Source: an uncultured Burkholderiales bacterium (GTDB lineage: Bacteria; Pseudomonadota; Gammaproteobacteria; Burkholderiales; Burkholderiaceae_C). Taken from it: a stretch of DNA of 64,000 bases. The stretch lies in contig CAIRBP010000004.1 in the NCBI GenBank assembly GCA_903876885.1, positions 1 to 64,000 on the forward strand. Direction: 5' to 3'. Under the pieces are notes generated by a model, which searched no databases, had not been told where the DNA came from, and was given only the letters and a program-made list of their open reading frames with translations. Positions 63,617-64,000 of this stretch are shown here, in pieces. Each line of letters opens with the position of its first letter. Within the stretch, counting starts at the first letter, position 1. The position numbers and the translations under genes are program-made.

Positions 63617-63881
63617 TTCAATGAAATTTTAAATTGACTGAATAAAGTAACAAGTTAATGCGAAATCTCTGAATTTATCTCACCCTCTATTTCAAGATAA
63701 AAGGACTTTGCTAATTTAACAACCGAACTTGGATAGGTGCTAACCCCAACTCGGTGAACATTGCACAGTATAGAGTAGGAATTTTGGACATTACAATGAT
63801 GGTTTGCTGAAATAGCTGCAAACCGGTGTATTTTCCCCGTATAAATTTCTTTTATCGAACAACATTTAGACAGAGACTATT

Positions 63882-64000
63882 TTGAATACATTCGCCCTCA
63901 CCTCCCTCATTACGTTGCTTGTTGTTTTACATATGTTTGTTAACGCCTTAATGGTCGGACGAGCGAGACAAAAATATGAAATCAAGGCGCCTGCCGTAAC
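63882..64000 (+). CDS. MAPEG family membrane protein (3' end outside window)
   Basis: Only the first 39 codons are in the window, from a TTG start. NTFALTSLITLLVVLHMFVNALMV is a first membrane helix, and MVGRARQKYEIKAPAV is the MAPEG signature seen in bacterial membrane-associated glutathione-transferase-like proteins. Function beyond the family (glutathione-dependent detoxification or eicosanoid-like) cannot be judged from the fragment. The start is not backed by a strong ribosome-binding site. Confidence 0.75.
   Translation, partial: MNTFALTSLITLLVVLHMFVNALMVGRARQKYEIKAPAV

Noticed and set aside
63617-63881. 265-base gap before the MAPEG gene
   Set aside because: It holds no frame or hairpin I can support; it probably contains the promoters of the two divergent genes.
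1-64000. tRNA, rRNA, CRISPR arrays, insertion sequences, prophage genes
   Set aside because: None seen by eye: no cloverleaf-like intergenic sequence, no direct-repeat arrays with spacers, no transposase, integrase or phage structural gene.

Overview
The window looks like chromosome of a low-to-moderate GC member of the Burkholderiales (Betaproteobacteria). Polynucleobacter or a freshwater relative is my best guess, from protein style and gene neighbourhoods: pepA-holC, lptF-lptG-cbiX-cysB, hrpA/argA, yggX-mnmC, and a ferredoxin-dependent cys cluster. This is recognition without any search. I see no rRNA, tRNA, insertion sequence, prophage or CRISPR array. Genes are tightly packed and no gene-free stretch exceeds 300 bases (the longest, 265 bases, lies just upstream of the last gene).

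Region 1 (1-5.1 kb) holds the 3' part of an unusual ion channel with two voltage-sensor-like domains and one pore, a small phosphatase-like protein, a CorA-type transporter, and a divergent OmpR/TctE-type two-component pair. Region 2 (5.1-14.5 kb) holds two complete sets of branched-chain-amino-acid-type (Liv) ABC transporter genes pointing away from each other. The left set lacks its own binding protein, and its LivF has Arg in place of the Walker A Lys. The right set has a binding protein and a fused LivM-LivG. The upstream regions carry striking inverted repeats. Region 3 (14.5-20.1 kb) has a DUF2798 protein, a lone mreB, an Lrp-type regulator divergent from a lone E1 2-oxoacid dehydrogenase (aceE/mdeB-like), and a barrel-like outer-membrane protein.

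Region 4 (20-36 kb) is the accessory part: secreted hydrolase, Ser/Asn-rich protein, orphan solute-binding protein, a three-gene operon of exported proteins (monohaem lipoprotein, MORN protein, unknown), an NMT1/SsuA-type ABC transporter with a palindromic operator candidate, an AT-rich two-component system next to a MipA-type outer-membrane protein, an MgtC/DUF4010 membrane protein, and a little-understood cluster of DUF6152, a secreted WEGDTLVVDT-motif protein and two paralogous four-helix membrane proteins. Region 5 (36-44.8 kb) has another Liv-type binding protein, holC, pepA, the LPS exporter permeases lptF/lptG, a small CbiX chelatase, cysB and an aminotransferase.

Region 6 (44.8-64 kb) has hrpA with low-complexity insertions, argA, dsbB, yggX, mnmC, then a sulfate-assimilation block: TauE-type exporter, siroheme sulfite reductase cysI, DUF934, APS-type cysH, cysD, cysN, followed by a 7Fe ferredoxin and a TrxB-like ferredoxin-NADP reductase. 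CysN is not fused to an APS kinase and CysH carries the Fe-S cysteines of APS reductases, so the route probably runs sulfate -> APS -> sulfite -> sulfide. The neighbouring ferredoxin/reductase is a plausible electron supply, CbiX could supply siroheme iron insertion, and CysB the regulation. The window ends with a TPR glycosyltransferase-like protein and the first 39 codons of a MAPEG protein.
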